Of a stretch of DNA of 64,000 nt, positions 1 through 8,251 are shown piece by piece. Source of the stretch: Pantoea conspicua (GTDB lineage Bacteria; Pseudomonadota; Gammaproteobacteria; Enterobacterales; Enterobacteriaceae); assembly GCF_002095315.1 (NCBI RefSeq), contig NZ_MLFN01000001.1:119536-183535 (forward strand). Direction: 5' to 3'. The position numbers were made by a program, and so were the translations under genes. Below the pieces are notes generated by a model. It had not been told where the DNA came from. It was given only the letters and a program-made list of their open reading frames with translations, and made no database searches. The stretch's first letter is position 1; each line of letters starts with the position of its first letter.

Positions 1-546
1 ATTGTTACAAACGCTGACTTCACTATCTCGTTTGAGGGTGAGGTTCGCCGTAACGATAAGCTCGACCAGTATGGTGTTGGTCGCCTGATTAAGTATTTCA
101 ACACTGAAATTCAGGCGGCGCGCCAGCCTACTCTTTGGGTTCGCATGGAGTTCGGGCCGATCACCTTCCAGGGGTACATGCTGATCAACGCATTGAGTTC
201 TGATGGCGGCACTAACGACATCATCACCTTCTCCACGGAGTTCAAGGTGGCGGCAGCCGATACCATCCAGGTAGTCGATACCGATGACAGAGTGCCTGCT
301 ACGGGTGTCACTGTTACACCAGCGACAACCTCTATTGCAGTTAGTGCGACCCGCCAGCTTACAGCGACCGTATTACCGGCTGATGCAACAGACAAGTCAG
401 GAACCTGGACAACTTCAGACGCGACAAAAGCAACGGTAAGTTCTACCGGGCTGGTGACGGGTGTCGCAGTCGGCACTGCAAGCATCACCTTCACATCGAC
501 TGATGGTGCGTTTACTGGCTCCACTGCTGCGACCATCACCGCATAA
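1..546 (+). CDS. Major tail (tube) protein with C-terminal Ig-like (BIG2) domain, 5' partial
   Basis: The frame is open from base 1, so the gene starts left of the window; the stop is TAA at 544-546. The N-terminal part visible is a tail-tube-type beta domain. The last 80 residues or so, beginning near VPATGVTVTP and rich in Thr, Ser, Ala and Val, form a bacterial Ig-like group 2 domain, as found on the lambda gpV class of tail proteins, where it decorates the outside of the tail. It is followed by the tail chaperone and tape measure genes, the normal siphophage order. Annotating only from the first internal ATG (145) would lose 48 residues. Confidence 0.8.
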   Translation: MVTNADFTISFEGEVRRNDKLDQYGVGRLIKYFNTEIQAARQPTLWVRMEFGPITFQGYMLINALSSDGGTNDIITFSTEFKVAAADTIQVVDTDDRVPATGVTVTPATTSIAVSATRQLTATVLPADATDKSGTWTTSDATKATVSSTGLVTGVAVGTASITFTSTDGAFTGSTAATITA

Positions 547-605
547 TATCCATTTCAGGGGCTTCCACCTGGTGGCCCCGAAAATGTCTGTTACCGGATT
601 AACCC

Positions 606-1280
606 ATGACACCTTACAAAGAGATTGGCGAGTGCATGATTACAGCTGGAGAGGATGAATATTTCTTCCGTCCTTCGTTCGCTGCAATGAGCCGAATCGG
701 TGAACCGCAGGAGATTGTTCAGACCTTCGCCGATCTGCACCACGATGAGCTGACACCTCTGATAGAGCGTGCAACTGCCGCATATGGACATGTTCCAGCC
801 TGGCTAATCGAGCACATCCGCAGCTGCAATTACGGAAAGCGAGCGCTTATGGCTGCCATGACTGTGATGCAGGCGTGCTGTGAGGATGATTTGTCTGCTC
901 TTATTGGTGAGTTCCGTCCGGCCAGAGCGAAAGGCAGGCCATTTAAGCGCCGCATGGGCTTGATGGGTGATTTTGAGATGCTGCTAATCGCTCAGTCCTT
1001 GATAACACATGGCATCATCGGTAAGGCAAAGGTTCGGCAGTTACAGCGCCATGAAAGCGGCAAGGCAACGACAGAGTTTAATTCCTTCGATTACATTAAC
1101 GCCGCAAGAAACCACTTCGGGATGAGCAGGAATGAGGCTGAGCAGTTAAGCATGACAGAGTTCCAGATGATGCTTGCAGCGAAATACCCTGACCAGAAAG
1201 GCTTTACTCGTGAAGAATATGACGCCACGCGAGACGAGTTCTTAGCCAAACAGGAAAGGCGGAGAGCGAAAGCTGCTTAA
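606..1280 (+). CDS. Phage tail assembly chaperone-like protein (DUF6246 type)
   Basis: This 224-residue protein lies between tail tube and tape measure, the position of lambda G/GT. The C-terminal half, with a segment around FNSFDYINAARNHFG and AAKYPDQKGFT, is typical of the enterobacterial siphophage family usually called DUF6246 or tail assembly chaperone. In lambda, G and G-T bind the tape measure protein and are made by a programmed -1 frameshift. Here one uninterrupted frame covers the region and I see no overlapping second frame. An alternative start is the ATG at 636; 606 is kept because I recall homologs with the longer N-terminus, although its ribosome binding site is poor. Family assignment is by eye. 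Confidence 0.7.
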   Translation: MTPYKEIGECMITAGEDEYFFRPSFAAMSRIGEPQEIVQTFADLHHDELTPLIERATAAYGHVPAWLIEHIRSCNYGKRALMAAMTVMQACCEDDLSALIGEFRPARAKGRPFKRRMGLMGDFEMLLIAQSLITHGIIGKAKVRQLQRHESGKATTEFNSFDYINAARNHFGMSRNEAEQLSMTEFQMMLAAKYPDQKGFTREEYDATRDEFLAKQERRRAKAA

Positions 1281-1314
1281 TACCGAAACACTGCGCAAAA
1301 TTTACTCGTCTTTA

Positions 1315-1342
1315 TTGAAAAAAAACCGCCTCCTGGTAGGAT
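1315..1342 (+). promoter_or_regulatory. Putative sigma70 promoter of the moron gene
   Basis: TTGAAA at 1315-1320, a 16-base spacer and TAGGAT at 1337-1342 resemble -35 and -10 boxes (5/6 and 4/6 matches). It sits in the 90-base gap between the tail chaperone and the secreted-protein gene, which a polycistronic late operon would not need. Confidence 0.4.
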
Positions 1343-1370
1343 GATTTCCAAATAACTAAAGGCGTAAATT

Positions 1371-1742
1371 ATGAAAATTTTAATCACAATGTTGGCAATG
1401 TTGCTTCCATTTTCAGCGCTTGCTGTAACAGACGATGAGATAGTTACGTCAGTCAAAAAAGAAGCTGAAGCTGTGTGGTTTCCTTCCGAAGTAACAGTTG
1501 AGTCTTTTGAAAATGCTAAGTTCTTTCCTAGCGCAGAATATTCTGAATACTCACGTTCGGGGAACGTGTGCGGTGTAATTACAGCCAGGTCAGGGGGGCA
1601 AAAAGTTTCCCTCAACTTTATATCAGAGGCTGAAGAGGTAAACGGCGGGGTGAGAGTTGGAACGCCTCAGCTATATGACAAATCAAAAGAACCAGCAGTA
1701 GCGCGAAAAGCGCTAAGCCAAAAATGCAAGAACCCGCTTTAA
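1371..1742 (+). CDS. Small secreted protein, probable prophage moron
   Basis: This 123-residue protein has a clear Sec signal peptide (residues 1-18: basic start, hydrophobic core, cleavage after SALA) and two Cys in the mature part (the VCG segment and a QKCKN segment near the end) that could form a disulfide. It is inserted between tail genes, preceded by its own promoter-like boxes and closed by an intrinsic terminator overlapping its stop codon. Its base composition is visibly more AT-rich than the tail genes. These are the hallmarks of a moron, expressed from the prophage and often involved in superinfection exclusion or host-surface changes. The VCG segment recalls small phage proteins with a VCGEVNAKN-like motif, but I cannot name a family. 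Function unknown. Confidence 0.75.
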   Translation: MKILITMLAMLLPFSALAVTDDEIVTSVKKEAEAVWFPSEVTVESFENAKFFPSAEYSEYSRSGNVCGVITARSGGQKVSLNFISEAEEVNGGVRVGTPQLYDKSKEPAVARKALSQKCKNPL

Positions 1743-1754
1743 GCGGGTTTTTTT
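1731..1754 (+). terminator. Intrinsic terminator ending the moron gene
   Basis: AACCCGC (1731-1737), a TTTAA loop and GCGGGTT (1743-1749) are followed by a T run to 1754. The TAA stop of the moron gene lies in the loop. An in-frame ATG at 1755 belongs to this structure and is a poor start for the next gene. Confidence 0.8.
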
Positions 1755-1772
1755 ATGCCCGGAGAGAAGCGA

Positions 1773-4385
1773 ATGGCAGGTGATAAGCAACTAGGCACCA
1801 TTGTTTACCAGGTAGAGATGGATGTCGCTGATCTGATTGCCGCTCAGCAAAAAGTTAACCAGCGCCTTGACCAGATGGATGGAAGTTTCAACAAATCATC
1901 TCAGTCTGCCGGCCGGTTTGAGGGGGCGCTGAACAAGGTTGGCATTGCTATCGGCGCTGCTTTCACTCTGGAAACAGCAAAGCGTCTGATCGCAATTGGC
2001 GATGAGATGAGCACGCTTCAGGCGCGCGTAGCGAGGCTAAGTCCAAGTATTGATGCCGCCAGAGAGACAATGAAGTCCCTTTCTGTTATTGCATCGCAAA
2101 CTGGCAGTAGCCTTGCTGACACCGAGCGGTTATGGGAATCCATGACATCTGCTCTTAAGGAAACAGGCGCGACAAACTCTCAGATTCTGGCACTCACATC
2201 CACCCTTCAAAAAATTGGAACAATTGGCGGTTCTTCGGCTGAAGAAATGTCTAACGCACTTCGCCAGTTTGGTCAGTCTATTGCAGGCGGAACGATTCGA
2301 GCTGAAGAATTCAACTCAATACTGGAGCAGATGCCAGAGCTTGCTCGCCAGATCGCTTCCGGGCTCGGAATTTCTATCGGCGAACTACGTAAAAGAATGC
2401 TTGAGGGGAAATTAAGTGCAACTGACGCGCTTAATGCTATTCAGGGTCGTTCTCAGGCGGTGAATGAAGAATTCGATAAGATGCCGGTCAGCATCGAGAG
2501 GGCAAAAAACAGCCTAGATGTGGCATTCAGAAATGCGATCAGCGATCTGAACCAGGCTATTGGCCTGACGTCTACGCTTGCCGGTCTGATGCAGAACGTT
2601 GCTGATAACCTGAATTTCTATAACAACAATGCTGGCGATGCGGCAAGGATGCCGAAGTTGATTAAGCTCCAGCAAGATCTAAATAAAGAGGTCCAAGAGG
2701 GCCAGCGCTGGTACGAGACTGACACCGTATTCCAGCAGCGTCGAGGCCAGGCAGCATTCGAGCTCAAAAAGACCGAGCAGGAAATAGCCAGCATTCGAGC
2801 CAAGGCAGCGCAGGATGCAAAAAATAACAGCGGATTTAAGCCTTCTGGCACTAAAGGCGACGATGCAGCCACCCAAAAGCTGGTCAAGAACTCTGAGAGA
2901 AGGCTTGCTCTGTCAAAGCTTGAAGGTGAGGCGCGCGCCCGTCTTCAGGCGCAATACGACGCCGAGGATGCAGGGGTAACTGATCAGAAAAGAGTTAAAG
3001 CTATTGAGGATCAGTACGCAGCAACTTACCGCAATACTGAGGCTCAGAAAGAGAACAACAGGGAAGGCAAGACTACTGCAAGTCGGGCAGAGGCAATCAC
3101 GCAGAAGCTTGAGAACCTCAAAGGGCAGTCAGAGCTGGCAGCAGGGTCAACAAGCCAGTTAAGCCGCGAGCAAGCCATCCTTAACGCACAGCAATCGCTG
3201 GGTATCGCTGCCACCAAGGAAGATATCGCGCTTGCTGGACAGTATGCAGCTGCCAAGTGGGATGCCGGAAACGCGATCAGGGCTCAGGCTGCGGCTGAAA
3301 AGCTACTGCCAGAGGCCAAAGAAAACGCCAGCTACAAGCAGGATGTTGAAGATCTAAACACAGCATTGTCTGCGAAAAAGATTAGCCAGGAGCAGTACAA
3401 CGCCACCTCAGAGAGATTGGAGCAAGAGCATCAGTCTAACCTCGCAAAAATACGTGCTGACCAGGCAGTATCCCCGCAGCAATCCGCCGCGGGTATGGTT
3501 GACCCAGTCCAGCAACTGGCTAATGAAAACGCGCAGAAACTGGCGCTGATCCAGCAATTCGAGGCTAATAAAACCCTCACCGAGCAGCAGGGTCTGGCAC
3601 TGAGAAATGCCGCTAACACCCAATATGAGCAGCAGCGAATCGAAGCTCAGTGGGAAATATGGCGGCAACAGAGTGCTGGCAATGAAGTTGCAGCCGCTGC
3701 CTTTGATAGTTTTGCAGGTAATGCTTCTAATGCCCTGACCGGCATCCTGACCGGAAGCATGTCTGTTCAGGACGCAATGCGCTCGCTTGGTTCGACCGTG
3801 CTTAACAGCGTAATCAACTCATTTGTACAGATGGGTGTTGCATGGCTTCAGTCGGTAATTATGGGGCAGGTGGGGATGACCGCTGCGGCGGGAGTTGCGG
3901 CGGCACAAGGGGCAGTTATAGCTGCTGCCATGGCGCCAGCTGCGGCTATGACCTCGCTCGCAACATCAGGAGCAAACGCCGTGCCAGCTCAAATAGGAAT
4001 AGGCGCAACCGTTGGAATGGCGCAAGCACTGTCTGTTGCCGGAGCACGTAAGAACGGCGGTCCTGTTTCGGCTGGGTCGATGTATCAGGTGGGCGAAGGT
4101 GGTTTGCCTGAAATATATCAGGCCAGCAGTGGCAAGCAATACATGATCCCCGGCGATAACGGTTCGGTAATCAGCAATAAGGATATGCAGGGTGCTGGCG
4201 GAGGCGGAGTGGTAATCAACATTCAGAACTACACCTCGGCATCTGTCGATGCACAGGCTGGTAATGACGGCAATGGTGGACTAACTGTCGACGTGATTGT
4301 TGCAGATTTGAATAACGGCGGGCCTATCAGTAGCAGCATCACCAGCAACTTTAATGTTAAACGCACGCCAAGGGGGCAAAGTTAA
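1773..4385 (+). CDS. Tail tape measure protein
   Basis: It sets tail length and helps DNA ejection. The N-terminal 230 residues contain the tape-measure N-terminal domain (segment GGTIRAEEFNSILEQMP and following). The middle is Ala/Gln/Lys-rich predicted coiled coil (about residues 280-590). The C-terminal part around AGNASNALTGILTGSMSVQ matches the lambda-family tape measure C-terminal domain, followed by hydrophobic Ala/Gly-rich helices. The start is chosen at ATG 1773 because GGAGAG lies 6 bases upstream; the earlier ATG at 1755 is inside the terminator U-tract. Length is about 870 residues, consistent with a lambda-sized tail. The stop overlaps the next start (TAATG). Confidence 0.9.
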   Translation: MAGDKQLGTIVYQVEMDVADLIAAQQKVNQRLDQMDGSFNKSSQSAGRFEGALNKVGIAIGAAFTLETAKRLIAIGDEMSTLQARVARLSPSIDAARETMKSLSVIASQTGSSLADTERLWESMTSALKETGATNSQILALTSTLQKIGTIGGSSAEEMSNALRQFGQSIAGGTIRAEEFNSILEQMPELARQIASGLGISIGELRKRMLEGKLSATDALNAIQGRSQAVNEEFDKMPVSIERAKNSLDVAFRNAISDLNQAIGLTSTLAGLMQNVADNLNFYNNNAGDAARMPKLIKLQQDLNKEVQEGQRWYETDTVFQQRRGQAAFELKKTEQEIASIRAKAAQDAKNNSGFKPSGTKGDDAATQKLVKNSERRLALSKLEGEARARLQAQYDAEDAGVTDQKRVKAIEDQYAATYRNTEAQKENNREGKTTASRAEAITQKLENLKGQSELAAGSTSQLSREQAILNAQQSLGIAATKEDIALAGQYAAAKWDAGNAIRAQAAAEKLLPEAKENASYKQDVEDLNTALSAKKISQEQYNATSERLEQEHQSNLAKIRADQAVSPQQSAAGMVDPVQQLANENAQKLALIQQFEANKTLTEQQGLALRNAANTQYEQQRIEAQWEIWRQQSAGNEVAAAAFDSFAGNASNALTGILTGSMSVQDAMRSLGSTVLNSVINSFVQMGVAWLQSVIMGQVGMTAAAGVAAAQGAVIAAAMAPAAAMTSLATSGANAVPAQIGIGATVGMAQALSVAGARKNGGPVSAGSMYQVGEGGLPEIYQASSGKQYMIPGDNGSVISNKDMQGAGGGGVVINIQNYTSASVDAQAGNDGNGGLTVDVIVADLNNGGPISSSITSNFNVKRTPRGQS

Positions 4386-4882
4386 TGCCGATTATTGACT
4401 ATCCCGACTGGCTGCCGCTGGCGCAGAAAGCCAGCAAGAATATGACGCTGGATACTGGATTCCTTTCGGATCAGCCTGCGGTTGGGCCTGCTATCTTTCA
4501 AAACCTTACCGATGATCTGAAGGTTACCTGGTCGCTAACATGGATATTCACACTGGCGCAAGAAAGGGCTTTTCAGCAATGGCTGAGAAGCCCTAACTAC
4601 CTAAACCGGGGCGTAAACTGGTTCCGCATGAAAATCGACATTGGCGGCAGCGGTATTCAGATACAGGAACTGCACTTCACACAGATGCCTGTGCAGACCA
4701 GCATAGACGGGGGTGTTGTGACGTGGACGGGGACGGTAATAGCTAACCGCCTGAATAACCCAGATGACGACTTCGATGACATCATTGTTGAGTTGCCGCC
4801 GCCATGGGATTCTTGGCTGGATATTGTTGTAACTGGATACCCAGATAACCGCGATCCAGAGTCCTTGCCGAGGGTTCCCTGA
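4385..4882 (+). CDS. Minor tail protein (tail-tip component)
   Basis: This 165-residue protein lies directly after the tape measure and is translationally coupled to it (TAATG). It occupies the position of lambda gpM. The middle resembles a phage minor tail protein segment with aromatic-rich strands (VTWSLTWIFTLAQERAFQQW, then LNRGVNWFRMKI). No enzyme motif is seen. It probably joins the tail tube to the tip complex; this is inferred from position. The stop overlaps the start of the next gene (4882). Confidence 0.65.
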   Translation: MPIIDYPDWLPLAQKASKNMTLDTGFLSDQPAVGPAIFQNLTDDLKVTWSLTWIFTLAQERAFQQWLRSPNYLNRGVNWFRMKIDIGGSGIQIQELHFTQMPVQTSIDGGVVTWTGTVIANRLNNPDDDFDDIIVELPPPWDSWLDIVVTGYPDNRDPESLPRVP

Positions 4883-5352
4883 TGCCTTCCTTTCGAGAAT
4901 ACAAGCAACAGCGACCGACACGCGGCCTGTATGACACGCTGACGTTTTACCATCCATCATTCGGTTATGTGCGTCTCGTCGATAAGCAGTTTTACAACAA
5001 AACGCTCGGAGGCTTGGTTTACCAACCGGCGAGATTTGAAATTGAGGAAAGCCAGCAGAGTGGGGCGCCGGTAATCGACGCTACCGTCAAGCTTGGGCGG
5101 ATATCCTCAGACGTCAAATCAATGATGAAGCAATGGAAGGGTGCATCGCGTTTAACAGCGATAACCGCCACCCGGCAGATATTTGACAGTGGCGACGTGT
5201 CAGCACCGATTAAATCATGGCAGCTCTACGTCAAAACTGTGGACATAGATGCTGAAAATGCCTCCGTCACCTTATCTGTCACCAACCCACTCAACAATAA
5301 CGTTGGCCGCCTCTATGACCCACGGGAATACACTGGACTGCAGTACCTATGA
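4882..5352 (+). CDS. DUF1833-type tail-tip protein
   Basis: This 156-residue protein begins with a motif near RPTRGLYDTLTFYHPSFG, characteristic of DUF1833 phage proteins that replace lambda gpL in many enterobacterial siphophages. A C-terminal segment ends in LYDPREYTGLQYL. It contains no Cys; lambda gpL, in contrast, carries an Fe-S cluster. The gene overlaps the preceding stop by one base and the next CDS by about 38 bases, so all tip genes are tightly packed. Role in the tail-tip hub is inferred from synteny. Confidence 0.7.
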   Translation: MPSFREYKQQRPTRGLYDTLTFYHPSFGYVRLVDKQFYNKTLGGLVYQPARFEIEESQQSGAPVIDATVKLGRISSDVKSMMKQWKGASRLTAITATRQIFDSGDVSAPIKSWQLYVKTVDIDAENASVTLSVTNPLNNNVGRLYDPREYTGLQYL

Positions 5353-5731
5353 TTTTATTGCGCGCATGATCGGCGTTCCTTGGGCAAACCGGTCATGTAC
5401 GACTGATTCCGTCGACTGCTGGGGACTGGTGGTGCTTTATTACCGGCAGGTGCTGGGTATAGAGCTGCATCAGACACCAGACTACGAATCGGGTGCAGAC
5501 TTCTTCACCTGCTATCAGGGTGACGTGGTTTTCTGGCAGCAGGTGCCGCATCCTGTAGAGGGCGGGATATTTGTTGGCTATACCGGCACGCGGCCGGCAC
5601 ATGTTGGGCTTATTCTGCGGCGTCAGGCGCTGCATTCTCGTGGCGAAAACGGAAGTGTCAGGCAGGACTCTTTGATGCTGATCCAGCGCGCATTCACCAA
5701 AGTGGAATACTTTCGATATGGCACTGATTGA
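5315..5731 (+). CDS. NlpC/P60-family tail-tip peptidase (lambda gpK-like)
   Basis: A Cys-His papain-like fold protein expected to cut peptidoglycan cross-peptides during DNA entry, or to act in tail assembly. The catalytic Cys is in VDCWGLVVLYY and the His in PAHVGLIL. There is no N-terminal Mov34/JAB domain, so it is shorter than lambda gpK (about 138 residues). The start is uncertain: ATG 5315 overlaps the previous gene by 38 bases and ATG 5366 would remove 17 residues. The 3' end overlaps the next gene by 14 bases. Confidence 0.8.
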   Translation: MTHGNTLDCSTYDFIARMIGVPWANRSCTTDSVDCWGLVVLYYRQVLGIELHQTPDYESGADFFTCYQGDVVFWQQVPHPVEGGIFVGYTGTRPAHVGLILRRQALHSRGENGSVRQDSLMLIQRAFTKVEYFRYGTD

Positions 5732-8195
5732 ACTGCAGAGATTTCCCGGAACGCCTAAAGAGCGTTACAGGGTGCCTAACGGCACCTTTTTTTATGCCTG
5801 GCTGAAAGATAATGACACCGCGCTGCACCGTGACGTGCTTATTGTGCGTAATGGCGTGAAACTGGAAGAGGATGATGAGCTGAATTTCGAGCTGTCAGAG
5901 CTGGACCACATTCAGATATTCGATCAGCCAAAAGGTGTCGTAGGTGACATCCTTAGCCCAATATTCAAGGTGGTTGGGCAGGTATTTTCTTTCCTGATGC
6001 CAAAGCCGGCCATTGCTAACTCCGGCGGGAACTCAGTGGACTCTCCGAATAATTCCCTGACCGGACAGACAAATACCGCTCGAGTTTATAAGGCTAAGCC
6101 GGACATTTACGGTCAGGTACGCTCATTCCCCGATCTGATTCAGGAATCGGTATTTGAGTACGTTACACAGAATGTGAAGAGCGGCGGGCTGAAGTATGTC
6201 ACGGAATGGATGTGTATTGGCATTGGAAGTTATGACTACGACTCAGTGCGTTACTCCGAGTCCAGTATCGGGTCGTTAGCCGGTGCGGAATATCAGGTTT
6301 ATCAGCCCGGAGAAGTAATTCCGCAAATCGTAGAAGGCTATGGTTTCGACGATGTAGACGGTCAAGAAGTGCCAGGACAGAACGAGGCAAGTGACTTCCC
6401 AATCCAGTCTTCCACCGCCAATACGATGGTCAGCGGAAGTTATTCCGGCGGCCAGATAGCCATAAAGATAGTGAAGCAGGCAGAGTTCGAATATTTCAAA
6501 AATTTGGTCCTGCCACACGCGGTTACGTTCACAATTAACGTAACGTACAGCACGGCATCCGGCAACGTGACAACGGACGCAACGTTTTCTGGCTCGCTGG
6601 TATCAGCTGTGGAAACGAACGACGGCGCGGTGACAAATCCGGTACGCTGGTACACCTTCACCTTCAGCCAACTGGAGGGGCCGCAGGACATCCCGGCTAA
6701 TGCCACTATTAATACCACCAAGTTCGTACTGAATGACAACGAAGCGCTGGTTGTGGGGCCATTCTTCTCGCCTGTCGCGTCCGATCAACTGTGGTTACAT
6801 ACGCAGTCGAGCTTAGGCGGGAAGAAAGAGACCAACTGGAAAGTCATCATCTGGAAGATCAATGATGACTACACGCAAGTTCCCGGGACTCAGCAGACTT
6901 TTACTTATCGCCAGACAACGCCACACCAGTCAACCAGCGAGGTTTTTTACCGAACAGACAAGCTGACGCCTGCTGGAGGCTTTGGGAAATATGCAATCAG
7001 TTTCCAGCGTACCGATAACTCTGGCGACGCTTCTCTTCTGAAAGTAGAAGAGATTCACAGTATCAATATACGCCAGAACGTGACGCACCCAACTGATACG
7101 CTTGTGCGCGTCAGGGTCAGGGCAACGGAGAACGCACTAGGAAGTCGCGAGCGAAAATATAATCTGTTAGCCACCCGCAAAACTATTAGCTACAACCTCG
7201 ACGCGCGCGCAGTAGATTATACGCTGCGAGCGTCCCGTTCCTTTGCCGATGCAGTCGCGCATGAGTGGCTGGTTATTGGTGAGCAACCAGTCAGTAGCAT
7301 CGACCTCTACGGCCTGTATGCGATCGCAGAAGCACTGCCTGATGCTCGCCTTGGCTACTTCGATTACACGTTTGACGATGAGAACGATTCGCTGGGCGAC
7401 CGAGTGCAGGCTATATGCAATGCCGCAAGCGTTATCGCATTCATGGATGACAACGTGCTGACGTTTACGCGTGATCAAAAGGTTGCCAATCCCGCCGCCG
7501 TATTTAACCGGGCCAACATGAAAACGGATGAATACAAAATAACGTATGAAGCCACGCTTCCGGGAGGTTATGACGGAGTTCAGGTGTCCTATGTGCATCC
7601 ATCAACGAACAACAAGACGTACATTAACTATCGCATCATCAACGGCGCCATTACAGAGCAGGAAGCAGAGAACCCAAATAAGATGGAGATCGTCGGGCTC
7701 CGCAACGAGTACCAGGCACGCGAGCGTGCATTACGTGAAGCAAAGCGGCTGATGTATTCACGAACCAGAATGAACGCCAAAGTATTTGAGGACGGCATCA
7801 TCCAGGTAGGTAGCGTTATTCAGATGCCTGACATCTATGACAGCAACGAACAACAGGGATATATCACCGGCCGCGCCGGGAATGACTTTGATACCAGCGA
7901 GCAGATTACCTTTTCCGGGGATATGTATGTGCTGGTCACCGATAGTCTGGGTAAACCGACACTGCGTTACCCGGCAACGCCCCGCGCTGATACCGAATAT
8001 GGCTTCACCGCCGCAATGCCTAACATTCAGCTCAATATATGGAACGGAGACTCAGTGCAGCTTCCATCGCGCTATCTCATAGCGACAGTGGAAGAGATGG
8101 ACAGTCAACTATGGACGGTCAGCAGTATCAAACCTAACACTGATAACACGGTATCTCTGACAGTCGCGGAATACAGCGACGCTATCTATCAATAA
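5718..8195 (+). CDS. TipJ-family host specificity / central tail-tip protein
   Basis: This 825-residue protein is the largest tip component and carries the function of lambda gpJ. The first 75 residues form a small beta-grasp-like domain (VPNGTFFYAWL, then VRNGVKLEEDDELNF) similar to a gpI-like or ubiquitin-like module fused in front. A hydrophobic stretch follows at about residues 75-95 (VVGDILSPIFKVVGQVFSFL). The centre and C-terminus contain tip-attachment protein J repeats (around YGLYAIAEALPDARLGYFDY and RERALREAKRLMYSRTRMNA). It is followed by an intrinsic terminator, so the core tail operon ends here. Receptor specificity may be shared with the downstream fibre. Confidence 0.8.
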   Translation: MALIELQRFPGTPKERYRVPNGTFFYAWLKDNDTALHRDVLIVRNGVKLEEDDELNFELSELDHIQIFDQPKGVVGDILSPIFKVVGQVFSFLMPKPAIANSGGNSVDSPNNSLTGQTNTARVYKAKPDIYGQVRSFPDLIQESVFEYVTQNVKSGGLKYVTEWMCIGIGSYDYDSVRYSESSIGSLAGAEYQVYQPGEVIPQIVEGYGFDDVDGQEVPGQNEASDFPIQSSTANTMVSGSYSGGQIAIKIVKQAEFEYFKNLVLPHAVTFTINVTYSTASGNVTTDATFSGSLVSAVETNDGAVTNPVRWYTFTFSQLEGPQDIPANATINTTKFVLNDNEALVVGPFFSPVASDQLWLHTQSSLGGKKETNWKVIIWKINDDYTQVPGTQQTFTYRQTTPHQSTSEVFYRTDKLTPAGGFGKYAISFQRTDNSGDASLLKVEEIHSINIRQNVTHPTDTLVRVRVRATENALGSRERKYNLLATRKTISYNLDARAVDYTLRASRSFADAVAHEWLVIGEQPVSSIDLYGLYAIAEALPDARLGYFDYTFDDENDSLGDRVQAICNAASVIAFMDDNVLTFTRDQKVANPAAVFNRANMKTDEYKITYEATLPGGYDGVQVSYVHPSTNNKTYINYRIINGAITEQEAENPNKMEIVGLRNEYQARERALREAKRLMYSRTRMNAKVFEDGIIQVGSVIQMPDIYDSNEQQGYITGRAGNDFDTSEQITFSGDMYVLVTDSLGKPTLRYPATPRADTEYGFTAAMPNIQLNIWNGDSVQLPSRYLIATVEEMDSQLWTVSSIKPNTDNTVSLTVAEYSDAIYQ

Positions 8196-8217
8196 GAACC
8201 GTCACCGACCAACCAGA

Positions 8218-8240
8218 CCCGGCGCCGTGCCGGGTTTTTT
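8218..8240 (+). terminator. Intrinsic terminator after the tail-tip operon
   Basis: CCCGGC (8218-8223), loop GCCGT and GCCGGG (8229-8234) are followed by six T. It separates the conserved tail genes from the variable fibre gene and suggests attenuation or separate expression of the fibre. Confidence 0.75.
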
Positions 8241-8251
8241 ATGGAAAAAAT

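Noticed and set aside
606..1371. Programmed -1 frameshift for a G-T type chaperone
   Set aside because: One continuous frame covers both parts and I found no overlapping downstream frame to fuse with.
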